Assembly (NCBI GenBank): GCA_900545175.1
Contig: UQYF01000041.1
Span: 1-22,007 of the forward strand
Source of the DNA: an uncultured Eubacteriales bacterium
GTDB taxonomy: Bacteria; Bacillota; Clostridia; Lachnospirales; Lachnospiraceae
Reading direction: 5' to 3'
DNA: 22,007 nucleotides
Part shown: piece after piece, positions 14,476 to 22,007 of the stretch
Numbering within the stretch: position 1 is the first letter of the stretch
Layout of the letters: each line of letters opens with the position of its first letter
The notes under the pieces: model-generated
What the model saw: only the letters and a program-made list of their open reading frames with translations
What the model was told of the DNA's origin: nothing
Databases searched by the model: none
Made by a program: the position numbers and the translations under genes

Positions 14476-14504
14476 AGTATAAACGAAATGTAAGAAGGTG
14501 TCAA
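14476..14504 (-). promoter_or_regulatory. Strong promoter for the YitT-like gene
   Basis: On the minus strand: a perfect TTGACA (plus-strand 14499-14504), a 17-nt spacer, then TATACT (plus-strand 14476-14481). Confidence 0.75.
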
Positions 14505-14516
14505 TTCGATGCTATA

Positions 14517-14576
14517 CTGCGATAGAGCAATACATTAAATATATCGCAGCAATGTATTGCATGCAATATATTGCAT
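14517..14576. promoter_or_regulatory. Cluster of interleaved palindromes in the divergent intergenic region
   Basis: Three perfect symmetries lie within 60 bp. CTGCGATA (14517-14524) pairs with 14542-14549. GCAATACAT (14527-14535) pairs with 14552-14560. A 16-bp self-complementary block, ATGCAATATATTGCAT, lies at 14561-14576. The first two are interleaved (A-B-A'-B'), so they cannot both form simple hairpins but could form an H-type pseudoknot or separate operators. The block sits just upstream of the YitT promoter and about 50 bp before the S66 start. Confidence 0.6.
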
Positions 14577-14625
14577 AGGGGTTTAGTAGTCGTGTACAGA
14601 GTTTATTTATATGGAGGAATAATAT

Positions 14626-15672
14626 ATGCGTTTTCCAGAATTTTTAAAACCGGATGGTACGATTGGCTTTGTTGCGCCGTCTTTTGGATGCAGCACGGAG
14701 CCGTATAAGACATCATTTGTCAACGCACAGAAAAAGCTCGGTGAGCTTGGACATAAGTTTGATATAGGACCTAACTGTTATGCGGGGGACGGTATCGGAA
14801 TAAGTTCAACACCGGAAAATTGCGGTAAAGAACTGACTGATTATTATTGTAGCGATAATAATGATGTCTTAATATCCTGCGGCGGCGGTGAGCTTATGTG
14901 TGAGACGCTCGACTACGTGGATTTTGACAGGATTAAGGAAGCGAAGCCTAAGTGGTATATGGGATTTTCCGATAATACCAATTTTACATTTCTGCTCACA
15001 ACGATATGTGATGTGGCTTCGATATATGCTCCGTGTGCAGCTTCTTTCGGAATGGAGCCATGGCATCAGTCAATTCAGGATGCGTATGATGTCATTACAG
15101 GAAATAAGAATATTGTAAAGGGATATCCGATGTGGGAGAAGGAAGGCATAAGGGATGAGGAGCATCCACTTCTTCCATACAATCTCACGGAAAAGAGAGA
15201 ACTGTATTATTATATTCCCGGTGTTGGCGGGAGCATGGCAAGAGATTATGAAGTGTTCTTATCCGGCCGCCTTATAGGTGGATGCATGGACTGCCTTACA
15301 AATCTTGCAGGTACGAATTTTGACAAGGTTGCCCGGTTTAACGAGCGTTATGAAAATGATGGAATCATATGGTTTTTGGAAAGCTGCGACCTGAATGTAA
15401 TGGGAATCAGGAGAGCTCTGTGGAATATGGAGCATGCAGGATGGTTTAAGCATGTAAAGGGCTTTATAATAGGCAGGCCGCTGTGCTTCGGGACAGATAT
15501 GATGGGAATGAACCAGTATAATGCTGTGACAGGAATTTTGTCAAAATATAAGGTACCTGTCATAATGGATACAGATATAGGACATTTATCCCCTATGATG
15601 CCTATTATCTGCGGAAGCCATGCAGAGATTAACGCATTCGGAAATGATATTTCAATAAAAATGACCAACTAG
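14626..15672 (+). CDS. S66 family serine peptidase (LD-carboxypeptidase / MccF-like)
   Basis: A 348-residue cytoplasmic peptidase. The Ser-Glu-His triad of family S66 is visible: S115 in YMGFSDNTN, E252 in WFLESCD and H320 in DIGHLSPMMP. GFVAPS at 14-19 and ISCGGGELM at 84-92 are also typical. LD-carboxypeptidases trim murein tetrapeptides in peptidoglycan recycling, whereas MccF-like members cleave microcin C-type acyl-adenylates and similar compounds; the long insertion before the Glu makes the MccF-like group plausible, but I cannot decide. GGAGG lies about 7 nt before ATG 14626. A NudC-like gene follows on the same strand, suggesting joint transcription. Confidence 0.85.
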   Translation: MRFPEFLKPDGTIGFVAPSFGCSTEPYKTSFVNAQKKLGELGHKFDIGPNCYAGDGIGISSTPENCGKELTDYYCSDNNDVLISCGGGELMCETLDYVDFDRIKEAKPKWYMGFSDNTNFTFLLTTICDVASIYAPCAASFGMEPWHQSIQDAYDVITGNKNIVKGYPMWEKEGIRDEEHPLLPYNLTEKRELYYYIPGVGGSMARDYEVFLSGRLIGGCMDCLTNLAGTNFDKVARFNERYENDGIIWFLESCDLNVMGIRRALWNMEHAGWFKHVKGFIIGRPLCFGTDMMGMNQYNAVTGILSKYKVPVIMDTDIGHLSPMMPIICGSHAEINAFGNDISIKMTN

Positions 15673-15751
15673 AATGCTTGCTGCTTGTAAAATAGTATTG
15701 GGAATAACCGATTATAGAAATGATAATTTTTTTTATAGAAAGAATGAACAT

Positions 15752-16663
15752 ATGTTACAGGATATTTTACCGAAAAAGTATGATAATAATTATTATGCGG
15801 ACAAAGCTCCGGATGACAATGCCATATGCCTTATTTTTAAGGACAGCTATGTGCTGACGGGGCATAAGAAATGCGAAGGCACAAGATATATACCTGAAGA
15901 GTCTGCAAGCAGTCTTGAAAAGAATGCGCCTGCCGGGGATGTATTTTTTCCGAAGTATGGTCAGATTAAGGACTGTGTGGCAGAGTACAGGTATCTCTTT
16001 GCAATAGATAATGAGGAGTATTTCCTTGTGACGCATTATATAGGGAGTGAGCCTGACTGGGAAAAGCTCGGATTTGCGTTTGAACACTATAAAGCACTGC
16101 GCCATGCCAAGCCTAAGTACAGGGTGTTTGCTCTTATGACAGGATATCATCTGCACTGCTGGTACAGAGATAATGCACATTGCGGAAGATGCGGCAGCCA
16201 GACTTTTCATGACACAAGGCTTCGCGCGGTGCGCTGCCCGAATTGCGGAAATCTGATTTTTCCAAGGATATCTCCTGCCGTGATTGTGGGAGTCCACGAT
16301 GGGAGCCATCTTCTCATGACAAAGTATAATGGAAGAGATTATAAAGGCTATGCGCTTATTGCCGGCTTTATTGAGATAGGCGAGTCGGCTGAGGATACCG
16401 TAAGAAGGGAAGTATTCGAGGAGGTTGGCGTTAAAGTTAAAAATATCAGCTATTATGCCAGCCAGCCTTGGGGAATGGACGGAGGCTTCTTACTCGGCTT
16501 TTATGCTGAGCTTGACGGCAATGACAGAATTGCGCTTGACAGGGAGGAGCTTTCAATGGCAGGCTGGTATACTCCGGATGAGATTACGGTTAATGATGAC
16601 GATATCAGCCTTACAAGCTGCATGATAGACAACTGGAAGAGAACAATAGCAAGGCGTGATTAA
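15752..16663 (+). CDS. nudC: NudC-like NAD(H)/RNA-cap Nudix pyrophosphatase
   Basis: A 303-residue protein with an N-terminal domain, a zinc ribbon (C144, C147, C162, C165; HCGRCGS...RCPNCGNLIFPRISPAVI) and a complete Nudix box at 205-227, GFIEIGESAEDTVRREVFEEVGV. The family hydrolyses NADH to NMNH and AMP and can remove NAD caps from RNA. The usual family signature SQPWPFPxS is only half present: SQPW (237-240) is followed by GMDGG. The start is chosen at ATG 15752 because MLQDILPKKYDN matches the usual N-terminus. The upstream ATG 15674 lacks a ribosome binding site, although it lies 1 bp after the S66 stop and could allow coupled translation of a 26-residue extension. Confidence 0.85.
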   Translation: MLQDILPKKYDNNYYADKAPDDNAICLIFKDSYVLTGHKKCEGTRYIPEESASSLEKNAPAGDVFFPKYGQIKDCVAEYRYLFAIDNEEYFLVTHYIGSEPDWEKLGFAFEHYKALRHAKPKYRVFALMTGYHLHCWYRDNAHCGRCGSQTFHDTRLRAVRCPNCGNLIFPRISPAVIVGVHDGSHLLMTKYNGRDYKGYALIAGFIEIGESAEDTVRREVFEEVGVKVKNISYYASQPWGMDGGFLLGFYAELDGNDRIALDREELSMAGWYTPDEITVNDDDISLTSCMIDNWKRTIARRD

Positions 16664-16701
16664 GCTGTAAAATATTTTTCACACTTTACAGTAATAAAAT
16701 G

Positions 16702-16730
16702 TTGACAAATTAAAGGACACCTATTATAAT
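16702..16730 (+). promoter_or_regulatory. Consensus promoter for the T-box/aspS unit
   Basis: Perfect TTGACA (16702-16707), exactly 17 nt, perfect TATAAT (16725-16730). A weak hairpin CTGTAAA/TTTACAG (16665-16671/16685-16691) lies between the nudC stop and this promoter. Confidence 0.92.
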
Positions 16731-16736
16731 CCATTT

Positions 16737-17008
16737 TAAGGCGTTGATGGAGAGAAGTACCATGAGTGGTCACTTACAGAGAACCGGGGATGGTGGAAGC
16801 CCGGCAGCAGAACACATGGGAATAACACTCAGTAGCTGCAAACAGAACAGATGAAGGCATTTTGCCGCATCTAAGTAAGGGCGACGTAGACCGGGCGATA
16901 ACCGGGAAGGTTTGTTAGAACCGCAAAGTGACTGTTTATCAGTAAATCAGGTGGTACCGCGGACAGTATGTTCGTCCTGAACTAGGTTTAGTTCAGGACG
17001 TTTTTTTT
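16737..17008 (+). promoter_or_regulatory. T-box riboswitch leader of aspS (apparent AAC specifier)
   Basis: All main T-box parts are visible. Stem I has an AGTA loop-E-like strand (16756-16759), CCATG/CATGG (16760-16764/16815-16819) above the specifier loop, and a distal AGAGA bulge with a CCGGG/CCCGG stem. The T-box motif AGGTGGTACCGCGG lies at 16949-16962, with the TGGT bulge at 16952-16955 for the tRNA 3' end. The terminator follows. The specifier strand reads GAAT-AAC-A (AAC at 16824-16826). In the GAAU-NNN-purine pattern of other T-boxes this is the Asn codon, and no GAC is present in this loop. Uncharged tRNA should favour the antiterminator and expression. Confidence 0.93.
16973..17008 (+). 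terminator. T-box regulated terminator
   Basis: A perfect 12-bp stem CGTCCTGAACTA (16973-16984) with 16989-17000, GGTT loop, then eight T residues (17001-17008). Its 5' arm is shared with the antiterminator, as expected for T-box control. Confidence 0.95.
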
Positions 17009-17129
17009 ATAACCATTAATAAAGCTTCTGAACAGATTCCTAATCTGATTAATAATGGATTGCCGGGACGCATTGCTCTTGTGCAATTCAATAATGAGAG
17101 CGCAGACAGGCGCGGATATGGAGGAGAAC

Positions 17130-18881
17130 ATGAACATTAATAACATTTATCGTGACAAGACCATTGACTGTATTACAGAGGAAGATGTAGGAAAGAGCTG
17201 TAAGGTTGCAGGCTGGGTTGAAAATATTCGTGATCATGGCGGAGTGTCCTTTGTGGATCTGCGTGATATGTATGGAGTTTTGCAGGTTGTTATGAGAGAT
17301 ACAAGTCTTCTCAATGGTCTGTCTAAGGAGGACTGCATAAGCATTGAAGGTGTGATTGAGCACAGAGATGAGGAGACATACAATCCTAAGATTCCTACTG
17401 GAACAATAGAGCTTGAAGCACATAAGGTCACAATGCTTGGAAAGGTTAAGGCTTCGCTTCCTTTTGAGATTATGACTTCTAAGGAGACAAGGGAGGATGT
17501 CCGTCTTAAGTATCGTTATCTTGATTTGAGAAATAAAAAGGTTAAGGATAATATTGTATTCCGTTCACAGGTGATAAGCTACCTTAGACAGAAGATGACA
17601 GATATGGGATTTTTGGAGATTCAGACTCCTATTCTGTGTGCATCATCACCGGAGGGTGCGAGAGATTATATTGTACCTTCAAGAAAGTTCAAAGGCAAGT
17701 TCTATGCACTTCCTCAGGCACCACAGCAGTATAAGCAGCTTCTTATGGTGTCGGGATTTGACAAATACTTCCAGATAGCTCCTTGCTTCAGGGATGAGGA
17801 TGCCAGAGCAGACCGTTCACCGGGAGAGTTCTATCAGCTTGACTTTGAGATGAGCTTTGCAACACAGGAGGATGTGTTTAGGGCAGGCGAGGAAGTGCTC
17901 ACAGCTACGTTTAATAAATTTGCACCTGAGGGTGCATCCGTAACACAGGCTCCGTTCCCTGTTATCAGCTACAAGCAGGCTATGCTTGAGTTCGGATGCG
18001 ATAAGCCGGATCTTAGAAATCCATTGAGAATTATGGATGTAACAGATTTCTTCCAGAAATGTACCTTCAAGCCGTTTTTAAAGAGAACAGTAAGAGCGAT
18101 AAAGGTTCATGCTGAGATGTCTAAGGGCTTCCATGAAAAGCTTTTAAGCTTCGCACAGTCGATAGGAATGGGTGGACTCGGATACCTTGAGGTTGCCGAT
18201 GATATGAGCTATAAGGGACCTATCGATAAGTTCATTCCGGATGAATATAAGTCTGAACTTGCGGATATTGCAGGTCTTGTTCCGCAAGATACCATCTTCT
18301 TTATCGCAGATAAGGAGGAGAGAGCTAATCTCTATGCAGGACAGTTAAGAAACGAGATTGGAAAGAGACTTGACTTATATGAGAAGAATGCTTTCCGTTT
18401 CTGCTTTGTAAATGATTTCCCTATGTTTGAGTATGACAACGAGGAGAAGAAGATTGTGTTCACTCACAACCCATTCTCAATGCCGCAGGGCGGACTTGAG
18501 GCATTAAATACCAAGAATCCTCTTGACATACTTGCATATCAGTATGATATTGTATGTAACGGAATTGAGCTTTCAAGCGGTGCTGTCCGCAACCATGACC
18601 TTGACGTAATGGTTAAGGCATTTGAGATTGCAGGCTATACCGAGGAAGACTTAAAGACCAAGTTCGGAGCGCTTTACAATGCGTTCCAGTTCGGAGCACC
18701 TCCACATGCAGGTATGGCACCGGGTGTTGACCGTATGATTATGCTTCTTCGCGATGAGGAGAACATCCGTGAGATAATCACATTCCCGATGAACGGAAAT
18801 GCTCAGGATCTCATGTGCGGAGCACCGGGAGAGGTTACGGAGACACAGCTTCGTGAAGTGCATATAAAAGTCAGAGATTAA
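17130..18881 (+). CDS. aspS: Aspartyl-tRNA synthetase (probably non-discriminating)
   Basis: A 583-residue class II synthetase charging tRNA with aspartate. In order: an anticodon-binding OB domain (1-130), class II motif 1 (FLEIQTPIL), motif 2 (FRDEDARADRSPGEFYQLDFEMSF, one residue longer here than in E. coli), a GAD insertion domain near 300-400, and motif 3 (GMAPGVDRMIMLL). H36 in RDHGGVSFVDLRD matches the His linked to non-discriminating enzymes such as that of Pseudomonas, where E. coli has Leu. Such enzymes also charge tRNA-Asn for later amidation by GatCAB. The start at ATG 17130 follows GGAGG (17120-17124) with a 5-nt gap; earlier in-frame starts at 17055 and 17118 lack this. Control is by the T-box upstream. 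Confidence 0.95.
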   Translation: MNINNIYRDKTIDCITEEDVGKSCKVAGWVENIRDHGGVSFVDLRDMYGVLQVVMRDTSLLNGLSKEDCISIEGVIEHRDEETYNPKIPTGTIELEAHKVTMLGKVKASLPFEIMTSKETREDVRLKYRYLDLRNKKVKDNIVFRSQVISYLRQKMTDMGFLEIQTPILCASSPEGARDYIVPSRKFKGKFYALPQAPQQYKQLLMVSGFDKYFQIAPCFRDEDARADRSPGEFYQLDFEMSFATQEDVFRAGEEVLTATFNKFAPEGASVTQAPFPVISYKQAMLEFGCDKPDLRNPLRIMDVTDFFQKCTFKPFLKRTVRAIKVHAEMSKGFHEKLLSFAQSIGMGGLGYLEVADDMSYKGPIDKFIPDEYKSELADIAGLVPQDTIFFIADKEERANLYAGQLRNEIGKRLDLYEKNAFRFCFVNDFPMFEYDNEEKKIVFTHNPFSMPQGGLEALNTKNPLDILAYQYDIVCNGIELSSGAVRNHDLDVMVKAFEIAGYTEEDLKTKFGALYNAFQFGAPPHAGMAPGVDRMIMLLRDEENIREIITFPMNGNAQDLMCGAPGEVTETQLREVHIKVRD

Positions 18882-18900
18882 TGATTAATGTGTCAATAAT

Positions 18901-18938
18901 AAAAGGGTGGTTGTCTGATTGTGTGGCAGCCACTTTTT
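18901..18938 (+). terminator. Rho-independent terminator after aspS
   Basis: GTGGTTGTC (18907-18915) pairs with GGCAGCCAC (18925-18933), nine pairs including two G-U, followed by five T residues (18934-18938). Confidence 0.85.
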
Positions 18939-18963
18939 GGTTTAATAGAAGGAGATAAAGGAC

Positions 18964-20106
18964 ATGGAATACACGTATCCGGATTATTACAAGAAGTTTG
19001 TCTGCATTGGCGGCAAGTGCAAGGATAACTGCTGTGCGGCCGGCTGGCAGATAACGATAGACGAGGAATCACTTGAACGATATGAGAATATGGAGGGCGA
19101 GATAGGTGTGCGCCTTCGCAATTCCATAGATTGGGAGAATGGAATGTTCGAGCAGTTTGAGCACAAGTGCGCCCTTTTAAATGAGCGTGGTCTGTGTGAT
19201 GTCTATTGTGATGCGGGCGAGGATAAGATGTGTATTCTCTGCCAGAGGTATCCAAGACATTTTGAGGAGTATGAGAATGTCAGGGAGGTTTCGCTTTCCG
19301 TATCCTGCCCCGAGGCGGCAAGAATTGTTCTTGAAAACAGAGGCAGGGCAGGCTTTTACACTGAGAATGACGATGAGGAAGAGGAGTATGAGAATTTTGA
19401 CTATCTGATGTTTACCAAGCTCCTTGACATAAGAGAAGTTCTGTATGATGTCTTACATGGGAAGAATGGTTTGGTAAGTTACCGTCTTGCAAGGCTTCTT
19501 GATATTGTACATGGCATACAGGGGCTTATAGATAATGACCAAATATTTGAGATTGATGAAAAAGAACATCAGTCAGCCGCAGAAAAGAAGCACTACAGCG
19601 GCTATAAGAATAAGGCAGGCTTAAGGCAGCGCTATATGAATTACATGCTTGAAGAGCTGTATAAGCTTGAAGTACTAAGACCATCATGGACAGAGTCTGT
19701 TAAGGAGACACAGGCTCTCTTATATAAGAATATGACAGCTCATGAGTATGCGGCTGTCTGCAAAGAGTATGACAGCTATTATGCTGACAGAATGGAAGAA
19801 TATGAGCAGCTTATGTCATATTTTATTTTCACATATTTTGTGGGTGCGGTGTATGATTATGAAGTTGAGAGCAAGCTTCGTTTCGGACTTGCAGCGGTTC
19901 TTATAATACATGAGATGGATATGGCTTTGTGGTATAAGAATGGCAGGAGGCTGACATTTGATGAGCAGGTATGGCTTGTACACAACTATTCCATGGAAAT
20001 TGAGCATTCAGACCTTAATCTTGATGATATGGAGCGGATGGTGATGAGGGAGAAGGCATTCGGATACAGAAGGATGCTCACAGTGCTTATGAACTGGGAA
20101 GATTAA
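18964..20106 (+). CDS. fliB: FliB-like flagellin lysine N-methylase
   Basis: A 380-residue protein of the FliB family, which methylates lysines of flagellin. The N-terminal third carries ten cysteines in clusters: C14, C19, C23 and C24 in CIGGKCKDNCCAAGW, then C69, C78, C82, C90, C93 and C115, ending in YCDAGEDKMCILCQRYPRHF. These are consistent with the iron-sulfur cluster reported for FliB. The rest is helical and less conserved. No flagellar gene is adjacent, so the target is inferred from family membership; another protein could be methylated. AAGGAGA precedes ATG 18964. The ABC exporter gene follows after 25 bp on the same strand. Confidence 0.8.
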   Translation: MEYTYPDYYKKFVCIGGKCKDNCCAAGWQITIDEESLERYENMEGEIGVRLRNSIDWENGMFEQFEHKCALLNERGLCDVYCDAGEDKMCILCQRYPRHFEEYENVREVSLSVSCPEAARIVLENRGRAGFYTENDDEEEEYENFDYLMFTKLLDIREVLYDVLHGKNGLVSYRLARLLDIVHGIQGLIDNDQIFEIDEKEHQSAAEKKHYSGYKNKAGLRQRYMNYMLEELYKLEVLRPSWTESVKETQALLYKNMTAHEYAAVCKEYDSYYADRMEEYEQLMSYFIFTYFVGAVYDYEVESKLRFGLAAVLIIHEMDMALWYKNGRRLTFDEQVWLVHNYSMEIEHSDLNLDDMERMVMREKAFGYRRMLTVLMNWED

Positions 20107-20131
20107 ATTATGATAAAGTGAGGAATGAAAA

Positions 20132-21940
20132 ATGGGCAGTAAAAATAAAGGCTTCACATCAATACCTACAGATCCGTTTGATGTGTCATATGATGCCAAG
20201 AAAAATATGAGAAAATGGCAGAGATTTTTCTCATATTATAAGCCATACAGAGGGCTTTTCTTTGCGGATATGTTCTTTGCGATTATGGGAGCGGCAGTCA
20301 CACTTGTGATACCGCTTATTATAAGGTATATAACAGGGACAGTCATATTTTATGAAGCGAACGAAGCACTTCGGGTTATTTTAAAGCTTGCACTTGTGAT
20401 GGTGGGACTTGTCCTGCTTGAGGCATATTGCAATTTCTTCATAGCATATCAGGGACATATCATGGGTGCTAAGATGGAATATGACATGAGAAATGAGATA
20501 TTTGCACATTATCAGAGATTGTCCTTCAACTTCTTCGATGACCAGAAGGTCGGACAGCTGATGAGTCGTGTAACAAATGACCTCTTTGAGATAGCGGAGC
20601 TGTTCCATCATGGCCCTGAGGATATTGTCATATCGATAATAAAGTTCATCGGCTCTTTTATTATTCTGGCATCAATAAATATTAAGCTTACACTTGTAGC
20701 ATTTGCGATAATCCCATTCATGTTTGCATATGCTTACTTCTTCAATAAGAAGATGAAGGCGGCATTTAAGCGCAACAGAGCGAAGATTGCGGACATAAAC
20801 GCAACGATAGAGGATAATCTGTCGGGAATAAGAGTTGTAAAATCCTTTGCAAACGAGGATGCGGAGATGGAAAAATTCCGCAATGGCAACAGCCGTTTTG
20901 TTGAGACAAAAAAGAGCAGCTATCTGTATATGGGAGGCTTCCACTCAGGACTCGGTGCATTTATGACACTCATAAATATTGTTGTGATTGTTGCAGGGGC
21001 AGTATTTATAACCAAAGGCATTGTCGATGTGACTGTGCTTATCACTTTTCTTTTATATGTGAATAATTTTACCGAACCGGTAAAGAAGCTCATCAATTTT
21101 ACCGAGACATTTCAAAACGGTGTCTCCGGCTATGAGCGTTTTCTTGAGATTATGTCCATTGAACCTGCCATAAAGGATAAGGAGAATGCGGTTGAAAAGA
21201 ATGAGTTCAAGGGCGATGTGAGTTTTTCGGATGTTTCCTTTAGATATAATGATAAGAATGACTATGTGTTAAAGCATGTAAGCCTTGACGTGAAGGCAGG
21301 AGAGTATGTTGCTCTTGTAGGTTCATCGGGAGCAGGAAAGACCACGCTTTGCAGCCTGATACCGCGATTTTATGATGTGACGGACGGAAGCATCTGCGTT
21401 GACGGTGTTGACGTCAGAGACTTAAAGCTTAAGTGCTTAAGGAACAACATAGGCATAGTACAGCAGGATGTATATCTTTTTGCAGGTTCAATCATCGAGA
21501 ATATAAGATACGGAAGACCTGATGCGACAGATGAGGAGGTCTATGAGGCGGCAAAAAAGGCGAATGCACATGAGTTCATCATGAGTCTTCCAGAAGGCTA
21601 CAGCACTGACATAGGCCAGCGCGGAATCAAGCTCTCAGGCGGGCAGAAACAGCGCCTTTCGATTGCAAGAGTGTTCTTAAAGAATCCGCCTATTCTTATA
21701 TTTGATGAAGCGACAAGCGCACTTGACAATGAGAGCGAGAAGGTCGTGCAGGAGTCTTTAGAGACACTTGCAGCCAACAGGACGACATTTGTGATTGCAC
21801 ACAGGCTGTCCACAATAAGAAATGCCAAGAGAATTTTAGTTCTCACGGAAGATGGAATTGCAGAGAGCGGAACTCACAAGGAGCTTATGCAAAAGCAGGG
21901 AGTGTACTATAACCTCTACAATATAGCTACAGGGGCATAG
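20132..21940 (+). CDS. ABC exporter half-transporter (fused permease and ATPase)
   Basis: A 602-residue protein. Residues 1-340 form a type I exporter membrane domain with six helices (starting about residue 42). Residues 365-600 form the ATPase. Visible motifs are Walker A GSSGAGKTT at 397-405, the Q-loop in IVQQDVYLF, signature LSGGQKQR from 501, Walker B ILIFDEATSALD from 521, and the H-loop in IAHRLST. All catalytic residues are present, so it should be active. It works as a dimer: either with itself or with a second half-transporter beyond the right edge. Substrate (lipid, peptide or drug) is not predictable. AGGAA precedes ATG 20132. The last 67 bp of the window hold no feature I can support. 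Confidence 0.93.
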   Translation: MGSKNKGFTSIPTDPFDVSYDAKKNMRKWQRFFSYYKPYRGLFFADMFFAIMGAAVTLVIPLIIRYITGTVIFYEANEALRVILKLALVMVGLVLLEAYCNFFIAYQGHIMGAKMEYDMRNEIFAHYQRLSFNFFDDQKVGQLMSRVTNDLFEIAELFHHGPEDIVISIIKFIGSFIILASINIKLTLVAFAIIPFMFAYAYFFNKKMKAAFKRNRAKIADINATIEDNLSGIRVVKSFANEDAEMEKFRNGNSRFVETKKSSYLYMGGFHSGLGAFMTLINIVVIVAGAVFITKGIVDVTVLITFLLYVNNFTEPVKKLINFTETFQNGVSGYERFLEIMSIEPAIKDKENAVEKNEFKGDVSFSDVSFRYNDKNDYVLKHVSLDVKAGEYVALVGSSGAGKTTLCSLIPRFYDVTDGSICVDGVDVRDLKLKCLRNNIGIVQQDVYLFAGSIIENIRYGRPDATDEEVYEAAKKANAHEFIMSLPEGYSTDIGQRGIKLSGGQKQRLSIARVFLKNPPILIFDEATSALDNESEKVVQESLETLAANRTTFVIAHRLSTIRNAKRILVLTEDGIAESGTHKELMQKQGVYYNLYNIATGA

Positions 21941-22007
21941 GAGATAAAAAATATAGGTAATTGCGAAACTCTGTATATTGGTATCAGACGTTGTGCACTT
22001 TTGCTAT

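Noticed and set aside
16665..16691. Hairpin after the nudC-like gene as a terminator
   Set aside because: The stem is only 7 bp of mostly A-T pairs and no T-run follows it.

Overview
The window looks like a chromosome segment of a low-GC gut or rumen Lachnospiraceae (Lachnospira/Roseburia/Butyrivibrio-like). The reasons are AT-rich intergenic DNA, strong AGGAGG ribosome binding sites, TTGACA/TATAAT promoters, a T-box leader, arabinan-degrading GH51 and GH43 enzymes, a D-lactate dehydrogenase, and chemotaxis and flagellin-modification genes. This assignment is inference from gene content; no rRNA or other marker gene is present.

Layout. Positions 1-26 (minus) hold the first codons of a gene that begins like an IS607-type serine recombinase, in a region with two perfect inverted repeats. 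Positions 400-3270 form an arabinose-releasing module: a leader of four consecutive hairpins, a GH51 alpha-L-arabinofuranosidase, a GH43 enzyme and a strong terminator. Positions 3270-8480 are a patchwork of accessory DNA: overlapping short ORFs behind a good promoter, an HNH nuclease gene, a structured repeat, an 8-TM membrane protein gene between 22-bp inverted repeats, a PepSY lipoprotein with an in-frame hexanucleotide repeat, a broken IS200/IS605 tnpB, and a truncated chemotaxis receptor directly against it. Most signs of insertion and deletion lie here.

From 8480 onward the genes look intact: a DUF1294 membrane protein, D-lactate dehydrogenase, a bidirectional terminator, then on the minus strand a hotdog acyl-CoA thioesterase downstream of a periplasmic-sensor/GGDEF protein. 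The promoter of that pair has a 22-bp palindrome inside its -35/-10 spacer. Next come a membrane-anchored GNAT acetyltransferase, a convergent YitT-family protein, an S66 (LD-carboxypeptidase/MccF-like) peptidase, a NudC-like Nudix hydrolase, a T-box controlled aspartyl-tRNA synthetase, a FliB-like flagellin lysine methylase and an ABC exporter half-transporter.

The most informative signals are these. (1) The T-box upstream of aspS appears to carry an AAC (Asn) specifier rather than GAC, and AspRS has a His typical of non-discriminating enzymes, suggesting indirect Asn-tRNA synthesis. (2) The multi-hairpin leader of the GH51 gene has a loop perfectly complementary to a segment next to the ribosome binding site. 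(3) The patchwork around 3150-5835 combines an HNH nuclease, a membrane protein, nested hairpins and outward-facing 22-bp repeats. (4) There are interleaved palindromes between the yitT-like and S66 genes. I saw no clear, complete new multi-gene system; the HNH/membrane-protein island is the best candidate for something undescribed.
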